From Streptomyces novaecaesareae (GTDB lineage: Bacteria; Actinomycetota; Actinomycetes; Streptomycetales; Streptomycetaceae), in assembly GCF_000716875.1 (NCBI RefSeq), contig NZ_JNWQ01000112.1, positions 1-19,074 on the forward strand: a DNA stretch of 19,074 nt. Direction: 5' to 3'. This document shows positions 1 to 6,648 of the stretch, piece after piece; within the stretch, counting starts at the first letter, position 1, and each line of letters begins with the position of its first letter. The notes beneath the pieces were generated by a model, which saw only the letters and a program-made list of their open reading frames with translations, made no database searches and had not been told where the DNA came from. A program made the translations under genes and the position numbers.

Positions 1-107
1 GTCAACATATCTGGCGTTGACTTTTGGCACGCTGTTGAGTTCTCAAGGAACGGACGCTTCCTTCGGACCGCCTTCCAGCGGACCCTCCGGGCTTCGTTCG
101 TGATTCC
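1..107 (-). promoter_or_regulatory. 5' leader of an rRNA operon (16S rRNA gene lies left of the window)
   Basis: Read on the minus strand, positions 46-27 give TTGAGAACTCAACAGCGTGC, followed by a short A-rich stretch and a CGCCAGATATGTTGAC block. I recognise this as the conserved transcribed leader just upstream of 16S rRNA in Streptomyces and relatives, where it takes part in rRNA antitermination and processing. TTGAG and CTCAA (35-39 and 42-46) form a small inverted repeat. The rRNA gene itself is outside the window, so the operon must be transcribed leftward, away from crr. The identification is by remembered similarity, not alignment. The outer limit near 107 is inferred from the proposed promoter. 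Confidence 0.85.
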
Positions 108-137
108 AGCTTACCAGATGTTTTCCGCTCCGTTTGC
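108..137 (-). promoter_or_regulatory. Probable rRNA operon promoter (minus strand)
   Basis: On the minus strand a TAAGCT -10 hexamer (113-108) is preceded after 18 bases by a weak GCAAAC -35 (137-132). The transcript would start near 101 and run into the rRNA leader. Streptomyces rRNA operons usually have several promoters in tandem, and a second candidate -10, TATGGT, lies at 200-195 on the same strand. Only the position immediately upstream of the leader makes these convincing. The -35 is poor. Confidence 0.5.
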
Positions 138-292
138 CGGGGCTTTTCGCATCTGAAATCTGGTGTTAACCGCCGAGTTGCGGCGACTCGACCAACCATA
201 GCGGGTCGGTGGACCGAGCGCGAATCGAGGCGCGCCGGGGGTCACCCGGGCGGCGGCATGATTTGTTGCTCTCGCGAGCATATACAGCAATG
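138..292. other. Intergenic spacer between rRNA operon and crr-ptsI
   Basis: There is no credible gene here; short open frames have no ribosome binding site or family resemblance. The stretch probably holds further minus-strand rRNA promoters (candidate -10 TATGGT at 200-195). It also contains a short palindrome, CTCGCGAG, at about 270-278, of unknown meaning. Confidence 0.5.
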
Positions 293-321
293 GTCCCGAT
301 TCGCCAAGATGCCTGTAGAGT
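293..321 (+). promoter_or_regulatory. Candidate crr-ptsI promoter
   Basis: TAGAGT at 316-321 is a good actinobacterial -10 hexamer. A weak GTCCCG at 293-298 stands 17 bases upstream as a possible -35. Transcription would start near 328, placing the DasR-like operator (336-351) immediately downstream of the start, a classical position for a repressor roadblock. This predicts a long leader of about 180 bases before crr. A second promoter nearer the gene is possible: TTGACA occurs at 429-434, but no good -10 follows it. Confidence 0.4.
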
Positions 322-335
322 GCGCGCATCGGGCG

Positions 336-351
336 AGAGGACTAGACCACT
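336..351 (+). promoter_or_regulatory. DasR-type operator (dre-like site) upstream of crr
   Basis: AGAGGACTAGACCACT agrees at 14 of 16 positions with the palindromic dre consensus AGTGGTCTAGACCACT, bound by DasR, the GntR-family N-acetylglucosamine regulator of streptomycetes. DasR is known to control pts genes including crr-ptsI in Streptomyces coelicolor, so motif and place agree. Both mismatches are in the left half. The match was judged by eye against a remembered consensus. Confidence 0.75.
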
Positions 352-408
352 CGCGGGGCCGGTGGAACGCCGGTCGGCAGGTGGGCGAGGGTGGGGATAC
401 GCCCGGGA

Positions 409-435
409 ATGTCAATGGATGTCCGTAGTTGACAT
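409..435. repeat. Inverted repeat ATGTCAA...TTGACAT in the crr leader
   Basis: ATGTCAA (409-415) and TTGACAT (429-435) are perfect 7-base arms separated by 13 bases, about 75 bases before the crr start. This could be an operator for an unidentified regulator or a leader hairpin. The right arm contains a perfect TTGACA hexamer (429-434), so a factor bound here could cover a -35 element. The function is not known. Confidence 0.4.
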
Positions 436-509
436 GATTTAGGCTTCAGCTGATCGTCGTGCCGCGCCTTGCGGCCACTCGCTGTATTGCGCACTTGGGA
501 GGCACAACC

Positions 510-959
510 ATGACCACTGTGACGTCGCCGCTGACCGGCCTGGTCGTCGGGCTCGCCGGCGTGCCCGACCCGGTGTTCTCGGGCGCGATGGTCGGCCCCG
601 GCACCGCGATCGACCCGGTTCGTCGGCCCACCGAGGCGGTCGCTCCGGTGGACGGCGTCGTGGTCTCCATGCACCCGCACGCCTTCGTCGTCGTGGATGC
701 CGAGGGCCACGGTGTGCTGACCCACCTCGGGATCGACACGGTTCAGCTCAACGGCGAGGGCTTCGAGCTGCTCGTCAACAAGGGCGACACGGTGGCCCGC
801 GGACAGGCCGTCATCAAGTGGGACCCGTCCACCGTCGAGGCCGCCGGCAAGTCGCCGATCTCGCCGATCGTGGCGCTGGAGGCCACTCCCGACTCGCTGG
901 GCGACCTGCGGGAGGACGGCGAGGCCGTCTCCGGCGAGCCGCTGTTCAGCTGGGTCTGA
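510..959 (+). CDS. crr: PTS glucose-type EIIA component (Crr)
   Basis: This 149-residue cytoplasmic phosphocarrier passes phosphate from HPr to EIIB domains of sugar permeases. The EIIA-Glc family is recognised by the two active-site histidines: H57 in HPHAFVVVD and H72 in VLTHLGIDTVQLNGEGF, the latter being the expected phosphorylated residue. The length is close to the usual 150-170 residues of a stand-alone EIIA. An upstream in-frame ATG at 459 was rejected, because GGGAGG (497-502) lies seven bases before the ATG at 510 and family similarity starts there. It forms an operon with ptsI 46 bases downstream. No ptsH (HPr) gene is in the window; in streptomycetes it usually lies elsewhere. Control by DasR is likely from the site at 336-351. 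Confidence 0.95.
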   Translation: MTTVTSPLTGLVVGLAGVPDPVFSGAMVGPGTAIDPVRRPTEAVAPVDGVVVSMHPHAFVVVDAEGHGVLTHLGIDTVQLNGEGFELLVNKGDTVARGQAVIKWDPSTVEAAGKSPISPIVALEATPDSLGDLREDGEAVSGEPLFSWV

Positions 960-1005
960 CCTCTCGCTCTCTTTCCCCCACACAGACTCAGCGGAGAACA
1001 GGTTC

Positions 1006-2676
1006 ATGGAGAAGACACTGCACGGCGTGGGTGTCAGCCACGGGGTCGCGATCGCGCAGGTGCGGCACATGGGGACGGCGGTGCTGGAACCCCCGGCCAC
1101 CCAGATCCCGACCGAGGACGCCCCTCGCGAGCAGGCGCGCGCCCAGGCCGCCGTCGAGGCGGTCGCCGCCGATCTCATCGCGCGCGGCAACCTGGCCGGC
1201 GGTGAGGCGCAGGCCGTGCTGGAGGCCCAGGCGCTGATGGCGCAGGACCCGGAGCTGATGGCCGACGTGTCCCGCCGGATCACGGTCGGCAGCAGTGCCG
1301 AGCGTGGCGTGTACGACGCCTTCGCCGCCTACCGTGCGCTGCTCGCCTCCGCCGGGGAGTACCTGGCCGGACGGGTCGCCGACCTGGACGACGTGCGCAA
1401 CCGGATCGTGGCGCGGCTGCTCGGCGTGCCGATGCCGGGTGTGCCGGACAGCGACGAGCCGTACGTGCTGTTCGCCCGGGACCTGGCGCCGGCCGACACG
1501 GCGCTGCTGGACCCGGCGCTGGTGCTCGGGTTCGTGACCGAGGAGGGCGGGCCGACCAGCCACAGCGCCATCCTGGCGCGGGCGTTGGGTGTGCCGGCCG
1601 TCGTGGCGCTGCCCGGTGCGACCGAAGTCGCCGAGGGCACCGTCGTCGCGGTGGACGGCAGCTCGGGCGACGTGCTGCTGGAGCCGTCGCCGGAGAAGCA
1701 GGAGGAGCTGCGGGCGATCGCCGCCGAGCGCAAGGCCGCGCTGGCCGCCTCCTCCGGCCCGGGGCAGACCTCGGACGGGCACCGCGTCCCGCTGCTGGCC
1801 AACGTGGGTGGCCCGGCGGACGTGCCGGCCGCGCTGGAGAACGGCGCCGAGGGCGTCGGCCTGTTCCGTACCGAGTTCCTGTTCCTGGACGACTCGGCGA
1901 AGGCTCCCAGCGAGGCGAAGCAGGTCGAGGCGTACCGCAAGGTGCTGGAGGCCTTCCCGGAGGGCCGGGTCGTCGTCCGGGTGCTCGACGCGGGCGCGGA
2001 CAAGCCGTTGGACTTCCTGACCCCGGCCGACGAGCCGAACCCGGCGCTGGGCGTGCGCGGCCTGCGCACCCTGCTGGAGCACCCCGAGGTGCTGCGCACC
2101 CAGCTGCGGGCGCTGGCCACGGCGGCCGAGGGCCTGCCGGTGCACCTTGAGGTGATGGCCCCGATGGTGGCCGACCGCAAGGACGCCAAGGACTTCGCGG
2201 CCGCGTGCCGTGAGGCCGGGCTGGACGCCAAGTTCGGTGCGATGGTGGAGATCCCGTCGGCTGCGCTGCGCGCCAGGACGATCCTGCAGGAGGTCGAGTT
2301 CCTGTCGCTGGGGACCAACGACCTGGCGCAGTACACCTTCGCGGCCGACCGTCAGGTCGGTGCGCTGGCCCGGCTGCAGGACCCGTGGCAGCCGGCGCTG
2401 TTGGATCTGGTCGCCGCGGCGGCCGACGCCGCGCGGGTCACCGGCAAGAGCTGCGGCGTCTGCGGCGAGGCGGCCTCCGACCCGCTGCTGGCCGTGGTGC
2501 TGACCGGTCTCGGCGTCACCAGCCTCTCGATGGGCGCCGCGTCGATCCCGTACGTGCGGACCGCGCTGGCCAAGTACACGCTGGCGCAGTGTCGCCGGGC
2601 GGCCGAGGCGGCCCGGGCCGCGGACAGTGCCGAGGAGGCGCGGGCCGCCGCGCAGCAGGTGCTGTCGGGCGAGTAG
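1006..2676 (+). CDS. ptsI: Phosphoenolpyruvate-protein phosphotransferase, PTS enzyme I
   Basis: Enzyme I of 556 residues takes phosphate from phosphoenolpyruvate onto a histidine and hands it to HPr, the first step of PTS sugar uptake in the cytoplasm. The domains run in the standard order. The N-terminal HPr-binding and phosphohistidine part carries the signature GGPTSHSAILAR with active H186. The C-terminal PEP-binding TIM barrel shows LFRTEFLFL, the SLGTNDLAQYTFAADR motif and the catalytic cysteine region CGVCGEAA. The length fits the family (about 550-575). The start is ATG at 1006 with GGAG at 993-996. It is the second gene of the crr-ptsI operon, and a strong terminator hairpin follows the stop. 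Confidence 0.97.
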   Translation: MEKTLHGVGVSHGVAIAQVRHMGTAVLEPPATQIPTEDAPREQARAQAAVEAVAADLIARGNLAGGEAQAVLEAQALMAQDPELMADVSRRITVGSSAERGVYDAFAAYRALLASAGEYLAGRVADLDDVRNRIVARLLGVPMPGVPDSDEPYVLFARDLAPADTALLDPALVLGFVTEEGGPTSHSAILARALGVPAVVALPGATEVAEGTVVAVDGSSGDVLLEPSPEKQEELRAIAAERKAALAASSGPGQTSDGHRVPLLANVGGPADVPAALENGAEGVGLFRTEFLFLDDSAKAPSEAKQVEAYRKVLEAFPEGRVVVRVLDAGADKPLDFLTPADEPNPALGVRGLRTLLEHPEVLRTQLRALATAAEGLPVHLEVMAPMVADRKDAKDFAAACREAGLDAKFGAMVEIPSAALRARTILQEVEFLSLGTNDLAQYTFAADRQVGALARLQDPWQPALLDLVAAAADAARVTGKSCGVCGEAASDPLLAVVLTGLGVTSLSMGAASIPYVRTALAKYTLAQCRRAAEAARAADSAEEARAAAQQVLSGE

Positions 2677-2696
2677 GGCCGAGGTAGCGACGGGAA

Positions 2697-2732
2697 GGGG
2701 CGTCCCCGCCATTGCGGTGGGGGCGCCCCTTT
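2697..2732. terminator. Terminator between ptsI and the convergent acetoacetyl-CoA synthetase gene
   Basis: The arms GGGGCGTCCCCGCC (2697-2710) and GGTGGGGGCGCCCC (2716-2729) pair over 14 positions with two G-U pairs around a five-base loop, followed by TTT. It starts 20 bases after the ptsI stop and lies between convergent stops, so it may act in both directions. Confidence 0.8.
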
Positions 2733-2749
2733 CGTGTGCGTCGGGCCGG

Positions 2750-4768
2750 TCAGGCCTGGCGGTCGACCCGGAGCTGCTCGAAGAAGCGCAGGTGGTCGAG
2801 GTTGTCGACGGAGCCGGGGTTGACGGCCTGCTCCAGCGGGGTGCCGGAGAGGATGCGCTTGACCGGGACCTCGATCCGCTTTCCGGTCAGGGTGTGCGGG
2901 AGGCCGCGGACGGCGATGACCTCGTCGGGGACGTGGCGCGGGGACAGCTCGGTGCGCAGCGAGGTGCGGATGCGGCCGATGAGGCCTTCGTCCAGTTCGG
3001 CGCCGGGGGCGAGGACGACGAACAGCGGCATCCAGTAGCCGCCGTCGGGCTCCTCCAGGCCGATGACGAGGGACTCGGCGATCTCGGGGAGGCGTTCGAC
3101 CACCTCGTAGATGTCCGAGGAGCCCATCCGGACGCCCTGGCGGTTGAGGGTGGAGTCGGAGCGGCCGTGGATGACGACGGTGCCCCGGGAGGTGACGGTG
3201 ATCCAGTCGCCGTGGCGCCAGACGCCGGGGTACATGTCGAAGTAGCTGTCGTGGTACCGGGTGCCCTCCGGGTCGTTCCAGAAGCCGGTGGGCATGGACG
3301 GGATGGGCTTGGTGACGACGAGCTCGCCGACGGCGTCGGTGAGCGGCTTGCCCTGGACGTCCCAGGACTCGACGGCGGTGCCGAGGCAGGGGGCCTGGAT
3401 CTCGCCGAGGTACACCGGGAGGGTCGGGACGCCGCCGACGAAGCAGGAGCAGACGTCGGTGCCGCCGCTGACGGAGGCGAGCCAGACGTCCTCCTTCACC
3501 TCGTCGTAGATCCAGCGGAAGCCGTCGGGCGGGAGCGGGGAGCCGGTGGTGCCGATGCAGCGGACGGCGGAGAGGTCGAGGTCCCGGCCGGGGTGGAGCT
3601 CGGCCTTGCGGCTGGCGATCACGTAGGCGGCGGAGGTGCCGAGGACGGTGGCGCCGGTGCGGGCGGCGACGGACCACAGGGCGCCGGTGTCCGGGTGGCC
3701 GGGGCTGCCGTCGTAGGTGACGATCGTGGACCCGACGAGGAGGCCGGCCAGCAGGAAGTTCCACATCATCCAGCCGGTGGAGGTGTACCAGAGGAAGCGG
3801 TCCTGCGGGCCGAGGTCGAGGTGGAGGCCGGCCTGCTTGAGGTGTTCGAGGAGGATGCCGCCCTGGCTCTGCACGATGGCCTTGGGCAGGCCGGTGGTGC
3901 CGGAGGAGTAGAGGACCCAGAGCGGGTGGTCGAAGGGGACGGCCTCGAAGACCGGCTCGACCTCGTCGGCGACCAGGTCGTCCCAGGTCAGGGCGCCCTC
4001 GGGGGCGGGGCCGCCGAGCAGCGGGACGTGCACGACGGTGCGCAGGCTGGGCAGCTCGCGGCGCAGTTCGGCGACGACCTCGGTGCGGTCGTGGTCCTTG
4101 CCGCCGTAGTGGTAGCCGTCGACGGCGAAGAGGACGGCCGGCTCGATCTGCTGGAGCCGGTCGAGGACGCTGCGGGCGCCGAAGTCGGGGGCGCAGCTGG
4201 TCCAGATCGCGCCGACGGCGGCGGTGGCGAGGAGGGCGACGGCGGCCTGCGGGATGTTGGGCAGGTAGGCGCTGACGCGGTCGCCGGGGCCGATGCCCCG
4301 GGCGCGCAGGGCGGCGGCCAGGGAGCCGACCTGGCGGCGCAGTTCGGACCAGGTGAGGACGACGGGCTGCTCGGCGGTCTCGTCGAGGTGGAGGACGGCC
4401 GGACGGTCGGCGTTGGCCGGGTCACCGGCGGCGCGCAGGGCGTGCTCGGCGTAGTTGAGGCGGGCGCCGGGGAACCAGCGGGCGCCGGGCATGGCCGGGT
4501 CGGCGAGGACGGCCTCGGGGGCCTGGGTGAAGCGGACGTCGAACCACTGGGTGACGGCCGTCCAGAACCGGTCGAGGTCCTCGGTGGACCAGGCGTGCAG
4601 GTCGGCGTAGCGCTCGGCGGCCTGCTGGTCGTCGGCTGCCGGGGCGAGCGGGGCGGCCGGGGCGCCGTGGTGTTCGGCGGCCCAGGCCTGGAAGGCCACC
4701 AGGCTGGTGGCGGCGGCGCGAGCGGGGGTGGGGCGCCAGAGCGGCTGGTCCTGGGGTGGGGTGCTCAC
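2750..4768 (-). CDS. Acetoacetyl-CoA synthetase (acetoacetate-CoA ligase)
   Basis: This 672-residue ANL-superfamily adenylating enzyme should activate acetoacetate with ATP and CoA to acetoacetyl-CoA. The AMP-binding P-loop YSSGTTGLPK is at 287-296, followed by the acetoacetyl-CoA synthetase stretch FLWYTSTGWMMWNFLLAG. The C-terminal catalytic lysine is K630 in LPHTLTGKRIEVPVKRI. The N-terminal block WFPGARLNYAEHAL and the length fit acetoacetyl-CoA rather than acetyl-CoA synthetases. The start is GTG at 4768, with a modest GGGAG about ten bases upstream. A Nudix hydrolase gene lies 141 bases upstream on the same strand; a shared transcript is possible but unproven. The usual symbol would be acsA or aacS. 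Confidence 0.92.
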   Translation of the reverse strand: MSTPPQDQPLWRPTPARAAATSLVAFQAWAAEHHGAPAAPLAPAADDQQAAERYADLHAWSTEDLDRFWTAVTQWFDVRFTQAPEAVLADPAMPGARWFPGARLNYAEHALRAAGDPANADRPAVLHLDETAEQPVVLTWSELRRQVGSLAAALRARGIGPGDRVSAYLPNIPQAAVALLATAAVGAIWTSCAPDFGARSVLDRLQQIEPAVLFAVDGYHYGGKDHDRTEVVAELRRELPSLRTVVHVPLLGGPAPEGALTWDDLVADEVEPVFEAVPFDHPLWVLYSSGTTGLPKAIVQSQGGILLEHLKQAGLHLDLGPQDRFLWYTSTGWMMWNFLLAGLLVGSTIVTYDGSPGHPDTGALWSVAARTGATVLGTSAAYVIASRKAELHPGRDLDLSAVRCIGTTGSPLPPDGFRWIYDEVKEDVWLASVSGGTDVCSCFVGGVPTLPVYLGEIQAPCLGTAVESWDVQGKPLTDAVGELVVTKPIPSMPTGFWNDPEGTRYHDSYFDMYPGVWRHGDWITVTSRGTVVIHGRSDSTLNRQGVRMGSSDIYEVVERLPEIAESLVIGLEEPDGGYWMPLFVVLAPGAELDEGLIGRIRTSLRTELSPRHVPDEVIAVRGLPHTLTGKRIEVPVKRILSGTPLEQAVNPGSVDNLDHLRFFEQLRVDRQA

Positions 4769-4909
4769 GGTGGTGGTCTCCCGGGCCGGTGGTGGGGACG
4801 GGAGCGCTTGTGGCAGACCCGTCCGGTTGGGCTGTCGGTGCAGACCATGCCATGTGAGCGGCCGTCGCGCCAGGGTCGGCCGGTGAGCGGCCGGGTGGTC
4901 AACGGGTGC

Positions 4910-5458
4910 TCAACGGGGGGTGAACTCTCCGCTGAACCAGCGACGCAGGACGCCGTTGTGGAAGTCCCAGACGAGCGGGGTGTCGGCGGTGGCGAGCAGC
5001 CAGCCGTCGGTCTCGTCGGTGGGGCGCGAGGGCGGGAGCTCGGCGAGCGGCCGGGCGGGGAGCAGGCCGCAGAGCATCACGAAGCGGCCGTTGGGGTCGG
5101 AGGCGGTGTGGATCAGGGTGATCTCGGCAGGGTCGGCCGCGATGCCGGTCTCCTCGTGCAGTTCGCGGACGCAGGCCTGCTGCCAGCTCTCGCCGAAGTC
5201 CATGTAGCCGCCGGGGAAGGCGAGTTCGCCGTAGCCGGGCTCGATGGTGCGGCGGATGACGACCAGTGCCGGGTCGGCGTCGGGCCGGGTGACGGGGAGG
5301 ACGGTGACCGCGACGGGCAGCGGGTTGCGGTAGCTGATCTCGGCGCAGCCGGGGCAGCTCCGGGGCCAGGCCACGGTGCCGGGCGGGTAGGGCGTGCCGC
5401 AGAAGTGGCAGTGGGAGAACGGCCGGTGGACGGGCCGGGTCACTTCGTCAGTGGTCAT
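4910..5458 (-). CDS. Nudix hydrolase with N-terminal zinc ribbon
   Basis: This 182-residue protein has a CxxC...CxxC zinc ribbon (C17, C20, C35, C38), then a Nudix fold with a fully canonical box at 84-106: GYMDFGE, seven residues, then RELHEETGI, matching Gx5Ex7REUxEExGU. The catalytic glutamates are all present, so it is probably an active nucleoside-diphosphate-X hydrolase. The zinc ribbon recalls NADH pyrophosphatase-type (NudC-like) proteins, but the length is shorter and the substrate cannot be read from sequence. The start ATG at 5458 is followed by the ribbon without a long lead. It lies between the NrtR-like gene (49 bases upstream) and acetoacetyl-CoA synthetase, so the three may be cotranscribed. 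A role in NAD or nucleotide-sugar clean-up is inference. Confidence 0.85.
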   Translation of the reverse strand: MTTDEVTRPVHRPFSHCHFCGTPYPPGTVAWPRSCPGCAEISYRNPLPVAVTVLPVTRPDADPALVVIRRTIEPGYGELAFPGGYMDFGESWQQACVRELHEETGIAADPAEITLIHTASDPNGRFVMLCGLLPARPLAELPPSRPTDETDGWLLATADTPLVWDFHNGVLRRWFSGEFTPR

Positions 5459-5507
5459 GGCCGGATGTTAGCCCGGTGGGTCGATGCGGCCCCTGGTCGG
5501 CCGGAGG

Positions 5508-6464
5508 TCAGTGGGCCGGGGCCTCGCCCGGCAGGGCCTCGCCCGGTGGCGCCTCTCCCGGTGGGTCCTCGCGGGTGGGGCGGAGCAGAGCGGGGTGCAG
5601 CAGGCTGGCACCGCCGGCGTGGTAGGTGCGGGCTCGGGGGCCGCCGCGGGCGCCGCCGCGCTGGGTGGTGGTGCCGGTGCTCTCGACGAAGCCGGGGACG
5701 GAGAGGACCTTGCGGTGGAAGTTGCCCGGGTGGAGCTTCTCGGCCCAGACCGCCTCGTAGACGGCGCGCAGATCCGGGATGGTGAAGTCGTCGGGCAGGA
5801 AGGCGGTGGCCAGGGGGCTGTACTCGATCTTGGCGCGCACCCGGTCGAGGCCGTCGGCGAGGATGCGGGCGTGGTCGAAGGCCAGCGTGAGCGCGGTGGG
5901 GCCGGTGCGCCCGTCGACACCACCCCCGTGGGTGTCGGCGGGCGCACCGGCGGCTGTGGAGCGGCCGCAGGGCCGGAGGTCCAGGTCGGAGACGGGGTGC
6001 CAGGCGGCGGCCGCGGCGTCCGTCCCGGCCTGGGGGTCGGGCAGGTCGGGTGCGAAGGCGAGGTAGGCGACGGAGACGACGTGCATCCGCGGATCCCGCC
6101 CGGGGGCTCCGTAGGTGCCGAGCTGTTCGAGGTGGAGGCGGCAGAGTGTCGCCTCCACCTCGGAGGCGCCCTGCAGGCCCGTCTCCTCGGCCAGCTCGCG
6201 GGCGGCCGCCTCGTCCAGGCCCTCCTCGCCGGCCCGCAGGAAGCCGCCGGGCAGCGCCCAGCAGCCCTGGTAGGGCGGGGCGCCGCGCTCGACGAGCAGC
6301 ACGTGCAGGCTGCCCTGGCGCAAGGTCAGGGCGACCACGTCGACCGTGACGGCGATCGGGGTGTAGGCGCGCGGGTCGTACGCGGCCAGCCACTCCTGCT
6401 CCGTCGCGGGCCCGGTGGTCGCGGGCCCGGTGAGGGGCTGGGGGGACTGCTCGTCCACCGCCAT
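5508..6464 (-). CDS. NrtR-family transcriptional regulator (Nudix-related, winged helix)
   Basis: This 318-residue protein has a Nudix-like domain (about 35-165) followed by the NrtR winged-helix domain (about 190-262: LAFDHARILADGLDRVRAKI, then FTIPDLRAVYEAVW and NFHRKVLSVPGF). NrtR proteins are repressors that sense ADP-ribose or related ligands, classically over NAD genes. The Nudix box here has one extra residue: after GFLRAGE there are eight residues before RELAEETGL instead of seven. That fits a ligand sensor rather than an enzyme. The open frame extends to 6851, but ATG at 6464 has GGAGAGGAG just upstream and begins the family similarity. The tail (about 265-318) is low in complexity and built from 15-bp repeats. 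The regulon is unknown; autoregulation or the divergent methyltransferase is possible. Confidence 0.85.
   Translation of the reverse strand: MAVDEQSPQPLTGPATTGPATEQEWLAAYDPRAYTPIAVTVDVVALTLRQGSLHVLLVERGAPPYQGCWALPGGFLRAGEEGLDEAAARELAEETGLQGASEVEATLCRLHLEQLGTYGAPGRDPRMHVVSVAYLAFAPDLPDPQAGTDAAAAAWHPVSDLDLRPCGRSTAAGAPADTHGGGVDGRTGPTALTLAFDHARILADGLDRVRAKIEYSPLATAFLPDDFTIPDLRAVYEAVWAEKLHPGNFHRKVLSVPGFVESTGTTTQRGGARGGPRARTYHAGGASLLHPALLRPTREDPPGEAPPGEALPGEAPAH
5521..5580. repeat. 15-bp tandem repeat in the 3' end of the NrtR-like gene
   Basis: Four consecutive 15-base units (5521-5535, 5536-5550, 5551-5565, 5566-5580) start GCCTCGCCCGG or close variants. On the minus strand they encode the repeating PPGEA/LPGEA tail. 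Because the unit is a multiple of three, copy changes would keep the reading frame. Confidence 0.8.
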
Positions 6465-6498
6465 GGCCGGCTCCTCTCCGCGCTCGCCGTGCTCGGAT

Positions 6499-6537
6499 CG
6501 TCGTTCTCGGGTGTTCACCCCGGGCGTCGTTCTCGGG
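6499..6537. repeat. Direct repeat in the divergent nrtR/mmuM region
   Basis: CGTCGTTCTCGGG occurs at 6499-6511 and again at 6525-6537, 26 bases apart, between the predicted promoter of the NrtR-like gene and its start codon. A spacing of about two and a half helical turns could suit cooperative binding by a regulator such as the NrtR-like protein itself. This is inference. Confidence 0.45.
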
Positions 6538-6545
6538 ATGAGCAC

Positions 6546-6574
6546 AACGTAGCGATTGCGTTCCCCGTCGGCAA
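6546..6574 (-). promoter_or_regulatory. Predicted promoter of the NrtR-like gene
   Basis: On the minus strand TTGCCG (6574-6569) and TACGTT (6551-6546) are separated by 17 bases, a good vegetative-type promoter. The start would be near 6539, giving a leader of about 75 bases that contains the 13-base direct repeat. The divergent mmuM gene may use TAGGCT at 6609-6614 as its -10, but no clear -35 is visible for it. Confidence 0.5.
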
Positions 6575-6648
6575 ATGGTTTTCCGGGTCGGCGGGGGTGC
6601 TCGCCTTCTAGGCTGTGACCAGGAACGACACTCCCCGAGGAGGCCGAC

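Noticed and set aside
429..445. TTGACA and TAGGCT as one crr promoter
   Set aside because: They are only five bases apart, so they cannot be the -35 and -10 of the same promoter.
459..509. 17-residue N-terminal extension of Crr
   Set aside because: The Shine-Dalgarno at 497-502 serves ATG 510, and the extension has no family similarity.
2627..5785. Very long plus-strand open frame of about 1050 codons
   Set aside because: It lies opposite the acetoacetyl-CoA synthetase and Nudix genes. Its product is a biased mix of G, D, A and V without family motifs. It is a shadow caused by high GC.
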